Assembly: GCA_026686845.1 (NCBI GenBank)
Contig: JAIVEN010000015.1
Span: forward strand, 2,743,001-2,807,000
Origin: Adenanthera pavonina
Lineage: Eukaryota; Streptophyta; Magnoliopsida; Fabales; Fabaceae
DNA length: 64,000 bases
Direction of reading: 5' to 3'
The notes beneath the pieces were generated by a model. That model had not been told where the DNA came from. It saw only the letters and a program-made list of their open reading frames with translations, and made no database searches. The translations under genes were made by a program, and so were the position numbers. Position 1 is the first letter of the stretch. Each line of letters begins with the position of its first letter. Of the stretch, positions 11,947 through 22,722 are shown piece by piece.

Positions 11947-12850
11947 ACTATAACCTATTGTTCTTCTAGTAGACCTCCGAGTGCAATAGTAATGTGCAGT
12001 GATACAAATAAGTAGAGCTATTGCTCTTCAACGCAGTTCAATCCACTAACGCACCACTAACAACAATTCAGTTTCCAAGTCCATCTAACAAAGGAAATAA
12101 ACAAGAATAATCAGTAGTTAAGCTTTAATCCTAAAGACTTCCTTCTCTTAACAATTCTAGCATTACCCTCAAAACAGATAGTTAGGATTCCCAAAAAATG
12201 AAGCCAAATATATCAGTAATATTTTGTTTTTGCTAGCATAAAGTAACCTAATATGAGCACTACAAACAATCCAAGCTGAAATATGATGTCAAATGTATGG
12301 ATACAAGTACCACAGTCAAAATAATCAATACTTATAATGGGCAAACTCACTACTTAATGTAAAAGAGGTAATATATAATAGGATGAGCTATAATTTAACT
12401 TCAATGAAATGCTTATAAATATCATATGCTAGCTATTATAAAAATTGAGTGAATGAGTAAAAGCATCAAAGAAAAAGAGCTGTATTAGAGAGAAATTCAT
12501 AGCACTCTACAACTTGAAATATGACCCGCACAATAACAATAGATAAAAAGCTGAAAGTTTAACACATTAGAATCACCTAAAGGTAAAAGCTCTTATTTGT
12601 ATGCTTGCAACTATATTCCATCTCCATGAGCAAGCAATTGAATAGAAGACTCAGTTATTTCATACCTTACTCTAACAAGTAAGCAAGTAAACTACTTTTA
12701 GTCTTTACATGATCAAAAACCAAACTAAGCATATTATTCATTTGGTTGTCACAACTATCATTTAATTTGTGTGCACGATCAAACCAAAATATATCATTTA
12801 TTATGGAAATCAGACCCATTGAATTAAATCTTATAATATACATGCATACT

Positions 12851-13060
12851 GAATTGGATCTGTGCCAATAATTTGGCCATTCCGTTTGCTAATGCAAATG
12901 CTGAGGACTCAGGGGCTGGGACAAAGGAGTATGTGCAACTGTACAAGGACTGAAGACAGAATTCAGCTATAACAAGATACTCAGGGACCTCAAGAAAGTA
13001 TTATGCTGCAATGGTACAGTCATCCAGGACCTAGGACCTACAAATAGGACAAGTCTGTGT
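12851..13060 (+). pseudogene. Captured fragment of an eIF1/SUI1 translation-initiation gene
   Basis: The plus strand reads PFANANAEDSGAGTKEYV (from 12882), then after a deletion TVQGLKTEFSYNKILRDL and CCNGTVIQD (to about 13030), followed by a degraded remainder. These are the N-terminal and central blocks of plant eIF1 (SUI1), the factor that monitors start-codon recognition on the 40S ribosome. The usual RVQQRNGRKSL segment is missing and the C-terminus is scrambled, so it is a pseudogene fragment. No intron is visible within it, so a processed copy is possible. It lies inside Harbinger-2 between the transposase gene and the right end. Confidence 0.8.
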
Positions 13061-14893
13061 TCATATCCTTCCTATTACACAATGATCTATAATAAATGAT
13101 TCTTCTTCATTGGCAAGAAAAGAAAAAAAAAAGGACTTCTTCAAAGTGAAGGACATTTATCAATATCTGTCTAGCTAGAATATGACCTGAAAGAATAAGG
13201 GGCAATGTGTGAATGTAATAGTTCTTTCACATAATAAAACAATGTGTTTTAGTAATGAATCAAGTTCTTTCTATAATAAAATAAAAAGATGATTTGCAGT
13301 ATTCATCTTTTTCCTTACGTATATGTGTGATGATCCAAAAGTAAATGAATAAAACCACACATATATAAATAATAATGCATTATACATAATGAATTATATA
13401 TATATATCGGCCAAAATATCTGATGAATTTAATTTAATTTGATTATATGAAAATAGGGAATGATACAATTGAAATATACGAAATGGGAGCAGACTGGAAC
13501 TCTGGAAAGGATGAAGATAAAGGAGTACGGTGCCAAGCAAAGGTGACAGGGACGATAGCAGCTTTCGGAGGGGCATTTCTAATCACAATGTACAAAGGAA
13601 GAAGCACATAACCAAAAAAACAAAAGGCCTTGCTCTGTGACCTACGAATAGGAGAAGCAAATAACAAAAAAAAAAAAACACTCGCTGCGTGAGCTACGAA
13701 CGGGCAGCAGTGAAAAGAAAACATAGATCAGCTTAGGCAAGGAAATGGGAGAGGGAACACATCTGAGGATCAAGATAAAACAGGCATGAATGGAGACAGA
13801 AATGAAACAAGATTCAAGAATAAGTCACCTGAGACGGGAAGACAATAACCAAGATGAGCAGAAATTCAGGCGATGGCAACGATGCTGGCCAACGAGCAGG
13901 AAACGGTGTAGGCAAGGACAACACGATGCTAGAAACCCAGAGAAATGCGTGAACAGAGGAGACAAACTCAGAGATATGCACCAAATGACAGCTCTGGTGG
14001 AGGTCTTTTTGTAATATTCAAACAAAAGGAAGGGCAAATTAGTCAGGATATTTTATATTATACTCTCACCCCTCCAAAAAATCCCAATTTGGGGGGAAAT
14101 AAATTTGATCCATCGAAGGGGAAGGGGAGCCATGAATCACCTTACTTCCCCGCCAAAATTTTGGCCCAAACAAGGGGAGGGAATTCAATCCCTCCCAATC
14201 CCCTTCCCTCCCTTTAAAATACCATCAACCAAATAGACCCTTTAATGAATGAATGCATGAAGGGGAGAGGAATAAAAAAATTCCCAAAAAAAAATTTCAC
14301 TCGGTTTCTCTCCCCTGAACCTTCCTCCGTCTTCAGCACTGAACATGCTGCTTCTCCTCCCTTCTTTGTGCTGTGCGTTGTTTTTTTCTTCTTCCTTCTT
14401 CTAGCTATGCCATTGTTGCCTTTCCTTCTTGCTGTGCGTCATCATGTGTGGTGATGCGTATGGGCCGAACTCCGCTCTTTCTTATTTTCTGTTGCGGCTT
14501 CCGTGCGTGAAACAGGGGGGAGTTGAGGGATCAGCTAGCTGTGAATTTTGTACGAAAGGGAGCATGATTCAATAGGTAATCTTACAATAATTTTTTCTAG
14601 GTTGTATCTTTATGAATGACTGAGATTGATGATATGATTTTCTTCTTCTAAACTATAGAATGTTTAGTGATTGGGGTTTTAGTTTGAGCAATGAAATTGA
14701 CGTTTAGGAAGCCTCTGAAAACTTTATTGAAGAATGGAAGTTGTTTGGATCATCATTTAGGAATGAAGAAGCTTGTTCTATTAATTTGACCTTTTGATGC
14801 ACATAAGTTGTTTGTCAAAATGTTTAAGAAAGGGATTGTAACTAAAATGAGTAATAAAAATGGTTTATGTAACATGGGTTAAGTTATAACTAT

Positions 14894-15362
14894 CAGTGTT
14901 GTCAAAGGCAAGCACCTATGGCACAAAGGCGAGGTGCAAAACAGACCAATCGCCTCGCACGTGAAAGGCGTGCACCTTTTGGTGCCTGGAACAAAGAAGC
15001 ATGCCTTTTGCAAGCTCTGGCTTTGCTATGCTTTATTTTTGTCATCATGGAGTTTGCTCATTATGCCATCACATTGTCATTGCCTTCTTTTCGTACTTGT
15101 AGGTTTTCTTTCTTCCATCAACTTAAGAATTAATATTCAGAATAGTTAGATGTTATAAATTTTAATGCAAGATAGAAAAGTTTTATATTTAAGAAATTAT
15201 GTAAGTTAATGATAAGAAAGTTTATATTATATTTTACATATCATGTTTTTTTTATTGTTGTCCCTTACTTCGCTCGGGCACGCGCCTTTCTAGCGCCTCT
15301 TGCCTCAGGCCTTTTATAGGCCTTACACCTCAAGTGCGCTTTTTGCCTTTGACTACCTTGAT
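14894..15362. mobile_element. MITE with TATCA-GTGTTGTCAAAGGC type ends
   Basis: The left end TATCAGTGTTGTCAAAGGCA and the complement of the right end TATCAAGGTAGTCAAAGGCA agree at 17 of 20 positions. The interior holds GC-rich subterminal motifs (AGGCGAGG, CTCGGGCACGCGCC). This resembles widespread non-autonomous hAT-type elements in plants. No clear 8-bp duplication is visible. Confidence 0.6.
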
Positions 15363-17206
15363 AATTATATAAATTTACTTAATCTTTATGTTGAAAACAT
15401 GGAAGGTGAAGGATATTGCTTCAAAGCTTTGAGGGAACTTTTGGCTAAGAATGAAATGATGGTCATATGAATTGAGCTGGTTTGATGAAAATAAATTGGC
15501 TGATTTCGGGTTGCAGCAAAATCTTGATTTTCTCTATAATATAGTGCTCACAATGTACGTCATAAGTGTTGTTTGTGAATGATTGAGATATATTGATGAT
15601 TACGATATTATACCCATGGATTTTGTAGAATATGATTATGTTAGAGTCTTTTTGATTTCTTAAGGATGCTGTCATATTGAAAGCTTGGTGTCAAACATGA
15701 TCTTGGTGTGGTTTGGTATTGAAATAGTTTTGGAGATTTTGTTGTTTTGATCAAATCATGTGCTGTTACATAATGGATCTAATTTGCTGTAAGTTTTGAG
15801 GGATGATTAGTATTGTTACTTATCTTGCTGTTATATGATGTTAAGCTTAAAACTTAATTTGGACTTAGTTGCTCATTTGTTGATTTTGCATTTCCGAGTG
15901 TACTCTTGAGTTCTACAATGTTATGTATATTATGAAAAGTATACGTTTGTCTGATGATGAATTTTTATGTCACTTTTGCTTCTTCAAATGTGAGTTGATT
16001 TATCAAATGTTCTTTAGTCCTTGGTTGTCCATTAACCAGTTATTATACCAAGTTTGAATATATGTATATCTAAAAAATGTTATCCATAGTCAAATCTATT
16101 TAAAAAGCCATAATACAATGGCTCTAGCGAGCTTATCATGTGGTGGAATATGTAGAGTTTGGAGATGTTATTTTATTCACCTTGAAATCAGATGAAGTTG
16201 TTGCCTGTATCTTTGAAACAGGAATTACTTTGTCAGCTTTCTTCATTATTTCTTCATAAATCTAGGTTACACGAAAGGATACAACTTGAGTAATTTGCTA
16301 ACTAAGGTGATTTGATTAATTTATAGATTTATTATGTCTCTATTCAATTCTTTTTCTAGCAACATTTAATCTTGTAAAGAACAAAAACAAACAATAATAG
16401 AGTTCAACAGGATATATTGGATGGCATTATTGATGTAATAAATGGTTGATACTTGAAAGTACATGTATAAAAACATACGTTTAAAATGAGTATAGTGATT
16501 CCTCACCATTTACCTACCATGAGAGAATAATGATTGGAGATAAATTTCCAATTTTTATTGTATTGGGGTCATGACATTGAAATTCTTCTACTTGCTATCA
16601 AAATTATGGTTTAATGGTCAACTGAATTACTGGTTTGCATTCTACCTATTTCCTGCATATCGAAAGTTTGGAATTATTATTTTATTTATTTGTTTATTTA
16701 TTTATTTTTTTGTTGAGAAACTTAGAGGATTTTGAGGGATTTGAAGTGAGAAATTTGATCTCTCTTATTGGAATTAATGATCTACATGAATTATGCGCAC
16801 TCTAATTTCTATCCTCCTGATAGTGAATATTAAGTATTTCATGTCATGTTCTAAGGGTTGACTAAGTTCTTTTGGATTCTTAATGTCAATTTAAAATGTT
16901 TTATCCCAACAAGGAATTTTTAATGAGTGTTTTATGAAGTGAGAATTTATTTTATTTTCTGCTCATTTTCAATTTATATGAAAAACATGTATAGAATCAA
17001 TGATAGAATTTCAAAAATTTACACGAGATTTTATGATAGCTTATTTACAAGGGAAATTCCTATACTTTTTGAGTATTGTGATTCCATAAATTAACATGGA
17101 CTATGAGTCATGATGGGATGGTTACTTGCCGAAGTGGGCTGTGTGCCCATGATAGTTTCTTCGTTCTGTTGAGGGCCTTCAAATGAATTTGGGTTTTCAG
17201 AGACAA

Positions 17207-17290
17207 ATTTGCTTTGGTTTTAAAAAGAATTTTCTTTGTAGTTTATCAATTTGCTTTGGTTTTAAAAAGAATTTTCTTTGTAGTTTATCA
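17207..17290. repeat. Perfect 42-bp tandem duplication
   Basis: The unit starting ATTTGCTTTGG and ending AGTTTATCA occurs at 17207-17248 and again at 17249-17290 without differences. It lies in the non-coding part of the LTR-like insertion and is evidently a recent duplication. Confidence 0.9.
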
Positions 17291-17807
17291 ACATTTTAGA
17301 ATAAGATTTCAACACGCATTGCATGCTTATTGTCTTTATCGATGTTTTCTCACATGTTAGTGAAAGGTTAAAACATTATACATGTATTTGTATATATACT
17401 AGTTTCGAGTATTTTATAGATTTACTCACGAAGGTAAGATCCCTTAATTTGGGTTATGTAAATGTAATTCAATTGTCTCTAACCATCAATTTAGATTTAA
17501 ATGATTTTGTTTTCTCTATTTTAATGATGAAGTTATGTTTTGGAATGCTATTTACTTGGTAATTCTGATGGTAGATTCGACAATGCATTTTCAACAGAGC
17601 TGTATGGAGAAAGACTTTGCTGAAATTTTTTCATAGAGCTAGTGAATAATATTCTATGATATAATATTATTCATCTTAAGAATTCCCCATCAATTAATTA
17701 CAGTTGGAAGTAAGAAATGATTGTTTTCTTGTCATTAGGGCCTACTGGGGAAGATTTGCTGTGTAGTCCGTGCCGGTCACACTGAATTATTGGGCTGTGA
17801 CAATTTT

Positions 17808-18030
17808 ATCGTTTCAAATTTTGATAACGAAATAAAATTATTTTGAGTTTTTAAGTGAAACAAAATAAGAATCTGATGAGTGCTCATAGAAATGTGAAGT
17901 TTTTTGGCTTTTTTTGTCAAATGACATTTTTGTGTTGAGAAGAGAAAAAATTTTTATTTGTTGTTAGAGATATTTTATTTTTAATAAGATTTAGCACAAT
18001 TGGTAGATAATTATTTATCTTAAGTATGAT
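17808..18030. repeat. Duplicated segment copy B, right half
   Basis: It resembles 1300-1520 and follows directly after the right ATTTT target duplication at 17803-17807. Together with 6870-7214 it reconstitutes a copy of 1010-1520. Confidence 0.75.
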
Positions 18031-19056
18031 ATTTTTTTTGAGATTTAATCACATGATATTCAAAAGTTATATTGGACTCTAATAAATCTAAGTTAAGTTG
18101 GGTAGTATCATAAGGGCGATAAAACTATACCAATGAGTATATAACAACATTTATACTTTAATTCTAGCCAAAAAAATTTTTGTGTACTATAATTTTTGGG
18201 ATATTTAATATTCAATTTTTTAATGAATTGATTTGCTGATTATACATATAAATATATATAAGTATATAATTATAGATAATTATATATATATATATAGAGA
18301 TAGATTTTTTAGAGTGAAGGGAATTATCTAATTTAAAGTAATGATGTAATCTTTTTTTGTTTTTGTAGCAAACAATTCGAAGTTGATAGATTCAACTAAT
18401 TTGAATTTAACCCAAGTTGAGCCCTAAACTGGGATGGATCTCCAATGCACATCTCTTCTATTCTCATCGTCCTAGGAATCGAATTCAATAGCTGACAATT
18501 AAGGGACACATATTCCTTCCATTTGAATTTTGCATAACTAAAAGAACCCAATAATATAATATAATATAATATAATATAATGAGAATTACTATCATATGCC
18601 CTCTCATGCAACCGAACCAAAAAGCACCGTGAAGTTCTTTGCATCCTGTTGCTTTCAAAACTTGAAGGGAGATTAGCATGCCACATGTCTCTCATTAACA
18701 GAAAGGATGGCTAGATTGCTTCTAAACGACTTCGTTGGATTAATTTTCTGCAATTTTTTTTCAGTATTCCAGTTGTATGCATTTTACAAATTGTCCAAAA
18801 TACCCCAGCATTAATCGAATAACGTCAATTTGGGCTTAGTGGAGGCCCAGTGAAGAGAGCTTTCAATGTCATCAAAGTTATTATTAGTTTAAGGCACTGT
18901 AATCTTTTACCAAAAAAACAAAAAAGGCAATGAAATGAAAGTTCAAGTTTTCTTCTTGTATAAAAAAAAAAAATTAAAGTTCAAGTTGATGACATCGATG
19001 CAATTTCTATTCATTTTTTTTTTGGAATAATTAATATTTAAAAAGTAATATTGGGC
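18031..19056. other. AT-rich intergenic DNA
   Basis: It contains a short run of TA dinucleotides near 18280. A moderately GC-richer patch at ~18390-18720 has broken reading frames on both strands, and I could not assign it to any family. Confidence 0.4.
18551..18580. repeat. (ATAAT)6 microsatellite
   Basis: Six perfect pentanucleotide units lie in intergenic DNA. Confidence 0.95.
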
Positions 19057-19074
19057 ATGAAAAGATGCAATCAA

Positions 19075-21288
19075 CAACAACAACATTAACCTTATCCCAC
19101 TATGTAGGGTCGGCTACATGGATCATATGACGCGAAGGTGCTCTATCAAATGTCATATTCTCAGATAAATCATTTCTTAAAAGGTCATTCCTTATAACTT
19201 CCCTTAGTATCATTTTTTGTCTTCCTCTACACCTTTTAATTGGACTCCAGACCATTTGATCAACTTTCTTCACTAGCTCCTCTTGCCATCTTCTTTGTAC
19301 ATGTCCAAACCACCTTAAACGATTTTTCACAATTTTCTCCTCTATAGGTGCTATCCTAACTTTCCTTCGTATACATTTATTTCATATCTTATCCAATTTT
19401 GTATGACCACACATCCATCTTAACATTCTCATCTCTGCTACTCCCATCTTATGCTCTTGTTGTCCTTTCAAAGCCTTACATTCACTACCATATAGCATTG
19501 CTGGTCTTATAGCTGTTCCGCAAAATTTTCCTTTAAGCTTAGTAGGTATTTTGCGGTCACAAATAACTCATGTTACTTTCCTCCACTTTAACCACCCAGC
19601 TTGTATCTTATGCATAACATCCCCATTAATTTCACCATTATTCTGTAAAATCGACCCCAAATATCTAAACTTTGACACTTCATGAATGATTTGCTCTCCA
19701 ATATTTACCTCTGAATCATTTCTAATTGGTCTCTTATTAAATTTACAATGTATATATTCTGTCTTACTTCTACTCAGACGGAAACCTTTTGATTCCAAAG
19801 TATGTCTCCATAATTTAAGTTTAGAGTTGACCTCTTCTCTTGAGTCCTCAATTAAAACTATATCATCCGTGAAGAGTATACACTTTAAAATTTTTTCCTG
19901 CATATGTTCTGTAAGAACATTCAAAACCATATCAAACATGTATGGACTCAAGGAAGATCCTTGATGTAAGCATATTGTTATAGGGAAGTCCTTTGTCACA
20001 CCTCTAGGGGTTCTCACACTTATTGTTGCCTCCTCATACATATCCTTTATGACTTGAATATAAGCCACACGGACACCTTTCTCCTCCATTGCTTTCCACA
20101 ATATATCTCTTGATACTCTATCATAGGCTTTTTCTAAATCAATGAAACTTATATGCAAGTCTCTCTCTCTACTCCGGTATCTTTCAATTAAACTCCTTAA
20201 TAAATACATAGCCTCTGTTGTAGACCGTTATGACATAAATCCAAATTGGTTTTCCGAAATATGAGACTCTTTTCTGAGTCTATGCTCAATCGCTTTTTTC
20301 CAAAGTTTCATGGTATGACTCATGAGTTTTATCCCCCGATAATTAGCACAATTCTAAATATCTCCCTTGTTCTTGTATATGAGCACTAGAGTGCTCTTTC
20401 TCCATTCCTCTGACATTTTCTTGAACCTTAAAATCTCGTTAAATAACTTAGTGAGCCACCAAACCCCCTTCTCTCCTAACTACTTCCAAACTTCGATAGG
20501 AATATCATTGGGACCAATGACTTTACCATTATCTATTCTCTTAAGAGCTTCTTTTACTTTTCCAACCCAAATCCTAAGATAGAAATTCAAATTGAGATCA
20601 TCTTCATGGGTTGTTAATCCTTCAGTATCAATAGTCATATTCAATTCATTATTGAAAAGTTTATAAAAGTAGCTCTCCCATCTTTCTTTGATATCATCAT
20701 CTGCAACTAAAATTTTTCCTTCTTCATTCTTAAAACATCTTACTCAGTCCAAATCTCTTAACTTTCTTTCCCTTCTCTTGGCAATTTTGTAAATCTTACG
20801 CTCACCATTCTTCGTTCCTAAATCCTGGTAGAATTCCTTAAAAACTTTAGATCTAGCCTCACTCACTGCTTTCTTAGTTTCCTTTTTAGCCAACCGATAA
20901 CATTTTCAATTTTCATCATTATTGCATAGATACAGGGCTTTGAAACACTCTTTCTTATATTTGACCTTCTCCTGTACACTCTCATTCCACCACCAAGATT
21001 CTTTATCCTTAGGTCTAAAGCCTTTGGATTCACCCAATACTGCTTTAGCGGTATCCCTGATACTTTTAACCATCTCATTTCATAAGATGTTAGCACTTCC
21101 TTGCAAGTCCCAATTACCTTCCTCCATAACTTTCCTCATAAAGTTCACTTGTTTCTCACCTTTTAGTTACCACCACTTAATCCTATGATTTAAAGCTTTT
21201 TAACTTTTCAATTTACGGTTTTTAACTAGCACATCAAGGACCAAGACTCTATGTTATAAAGTTAAACTTTCACCAGGGATTACTTTGT
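19075..21288 (-). mobile_element. 5'-truncated RTE-clade LINE with 18-bp target duplication
   Basis: The flanks ATGAAAAGATGCAATCAA at 19057-19074 and 21289-21306 are identical, which marks the insertion exactly. On the minus strand the element ends in a GTT-repeat tail after GATCCATGTAGCCGACCC, the 3' end seen in plant RTE-type elements. The 2.2 kb covers the linker after the endonuclease, the reverse transcriptase and the C-terminal region; the endonuclease end is missing, as expected from incomplete target-primed reverse transcription. A fragment of the same family lies at 41478-41845. Confidence 0.9.
19100..21096 (-). pseudogene. RTE reverse transcriptase remnant
   Basis: The longest open part (20209-19568) shows reverse transcriptase motifs: FIDLEKAYDRVSRDILW, then HQGSSLSPYMFDMVLN, then FTDDIVLIEDS in place of the usual FADD, then GFRLSRSKTEYIHCKF and RYLGSILQNNGEI. 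The downstream piece 19330-19100 has RLRWFGHVQRRW, a conserved C-terminal motif. The upstream piece around 21096-20863 is the region between endonuclease and polymerase. Stops separate the pieces. The Ala-to-Thr change beside the catalytic Asp pair and the stops both indicate an inactive copy. Confidence 0.85.
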
Positions 21289-21852
21289 ATGAAAAGATGC
21301 AATCAATTGTTATAAATAAATCAATTATAATAGAAATCCTGATTTTATGAAATTACTTATATGACTTATTTTCGATTTCATACTTTATCTATTTGTGTTT
21401 TTTTTTCCCAGTAAAGCATATAGTTGGTATAAAAGCATATTCTTGTGGGACTTGTGAGAATGAGTGTATAGGAAAAAAGTAAAACCCCAAACATTTATCA
21501 AAAAACCATGCAAACTACACAATAATTCAGAAATTCATTTTCTACGGCTGCCCTTCCAACGTTCAATGGGACAAATTATAAGTGTGGGGAAGCTTATTTT
21601 GATGTTAGTGATTGGAAGTTGTTGAAGAAGAATATAAAGCTTCACTATTGCTAGAAAATCCAACCCTTTGCACAAATGAAAAATTATGGGGAGAGAAAAC
21701 GAAGAAATCAAAAGCAAAAGAAAATTTGTTTGCAGCAGTTTCTTCAATCATCTTTACTTGAATAATGACTTTGAAAATTGGTAAAGAGATTTGGGCTTTA
21801 TGGGAAAAGAATCAAGGCTGTGGGGCCTTGAGGCTAGAACTAATGGTCTAAT

Positions 21853-22722
21853 GCTATGTTTAGGAGTTTTTTTTTAAAGGGGAGTGGAATGGAATGGAAT
21901 AACCATATGTGTTGAGTCATTGTTTGAGATATTTTTTTAGAAAAAAATGAAATGACAATGGATGACCTCATAAGTCATCCTAAATTAAATTTTTCTTGTC
22001 CCCCAAATTGAAAGGTTAAGGATGGAATGACTAAAAGTAATTATCTAAATTACAAAAACATGTATTAACCCTAACAAAAAAAAATATTCATTCTCATGAT
22101 TTTTTTTACTCTTTCCATACCATTAAATCTATTCCACCATATTATATCTTTTTTAGTGTTTCATCATCACATCAATCAGATCACTCCAATCAAATTATAC
22201 CTCACACGCACAATTGAATTACTGCTTTAAGGTATGCTTTTTTTCACAAGTCTTGTGATTTATCATAGTTTTCTTATTTTTTGTGCTTTATTATAGTTGG
22301 ATTAGTTATTTTTATTTTTTGATAAAATTTTTACTTCATTCTTAATATTATTATGGAAGAACCAAGTTATTTTATAACATAATAATAATAATAATGATGA
22401 TGATGATAATAATTATTATTATTATTATTATTGGAAGATGTTTTTATTAAAAAGTAAAAGCAATATGGATTTTTTTATATGAAAAAAAAGAAGAACTTGA
22501 TTTTAGATTTAAATTTATTTAAATTTGCTAATAAGAGTAATATTGAAAAAAAGTTATAATTCATTCAATTCCATCTCTTTTATAATAATTTTCAAACAAT
22601 AATCAAATTAGGTTACTCCTTTCCCTCATAAAACTCCCAAACAATGAAACATTTTGTTTCATTCCATTATATTCCTTTAATGACCATTCTATTTAATTCC
22701 GTCATAAACACCTAAACATAGC
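21853..22722. mobile_element. Terminal-inverted-repeat element, about 0.87 kb, non-coding
   Basis: The left end GCTATGTTTAGGAGTTT and the complement of the right end GCTATGTTTAGGTGTTT match at 16 of 17 positions. Inside each end lie GGAATGGAAT-type and ATTCCATTCC-type runs. No protein is encoded, and the duplication at the ends is unclear. The interior holds an ATT/GAT trinucleotide run near 22380-22433. Confidence 0.65.

Larger units (their letters stand above)
7553..14240 (-). mobile_element. PIF/Harbinger element (Harbinger-2) nested in the LTR-like insertion
   Basis: The left end GGCTTTGTTTGGTT and the right end (minus strand) GGGTCTATTTGGTT match at 11 of 14 positions, and TTTA flanks both sides (7549-7552 and 14241-14244), consistent with a TWA-type duplication. 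G-rich subterminal tracts extend the similarity. Inside, on the minus strand, lie a decayed Myb/SANT-like gene (9017-10590) and a decayed DDE transposase (10834-11946). It also holds host-gene fragments at 7894-8080 and 12851-13060. The rest, notably 11950-12850 and 13060-14240, shows no recognisable coding. Confidence 0.8.
7215..17802 (-). mobile_element. TG...CA insertion with 5-bp TSD, probable long solo LTR
   Basis: The insertion starts TGTAAC and ends GTGACA, and is flanked by ATTTT at 7210-7214 and 17803-17807. Removing it restores the arrangement of copy A at 1010-1520. Read on the minus strand it begins TGTCACAGCCCAATAATTC, a start like that of many Ty3-type LTRs. After subtracting the nested Harbinger (7553-14240) and a MITE (14894-15362), about 3.4 kb remains. 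I see no second LTR copy, primer-binding site or gag-pol protein, so a long solo LTR fits best; another non-coding LTR derivative is possible. The stretch 14245-17802 apart from the MITE shows no recognisable gene. Confidence 0.6.

Noticed and set aside
7215..17802. Interpretation as a complete LTR retrotransposon
   Set aside because: No second LTR copy, no primer-binding or polypurine site and no gag-pol motif could be found on either strand.
18396..18695. 99-codon minus-strand frame near the ATAAT microsatellite
   Set aside because: It runs through the microsatellite and shows no recognisable domain; could be an old gene remnant but cannot be supported.
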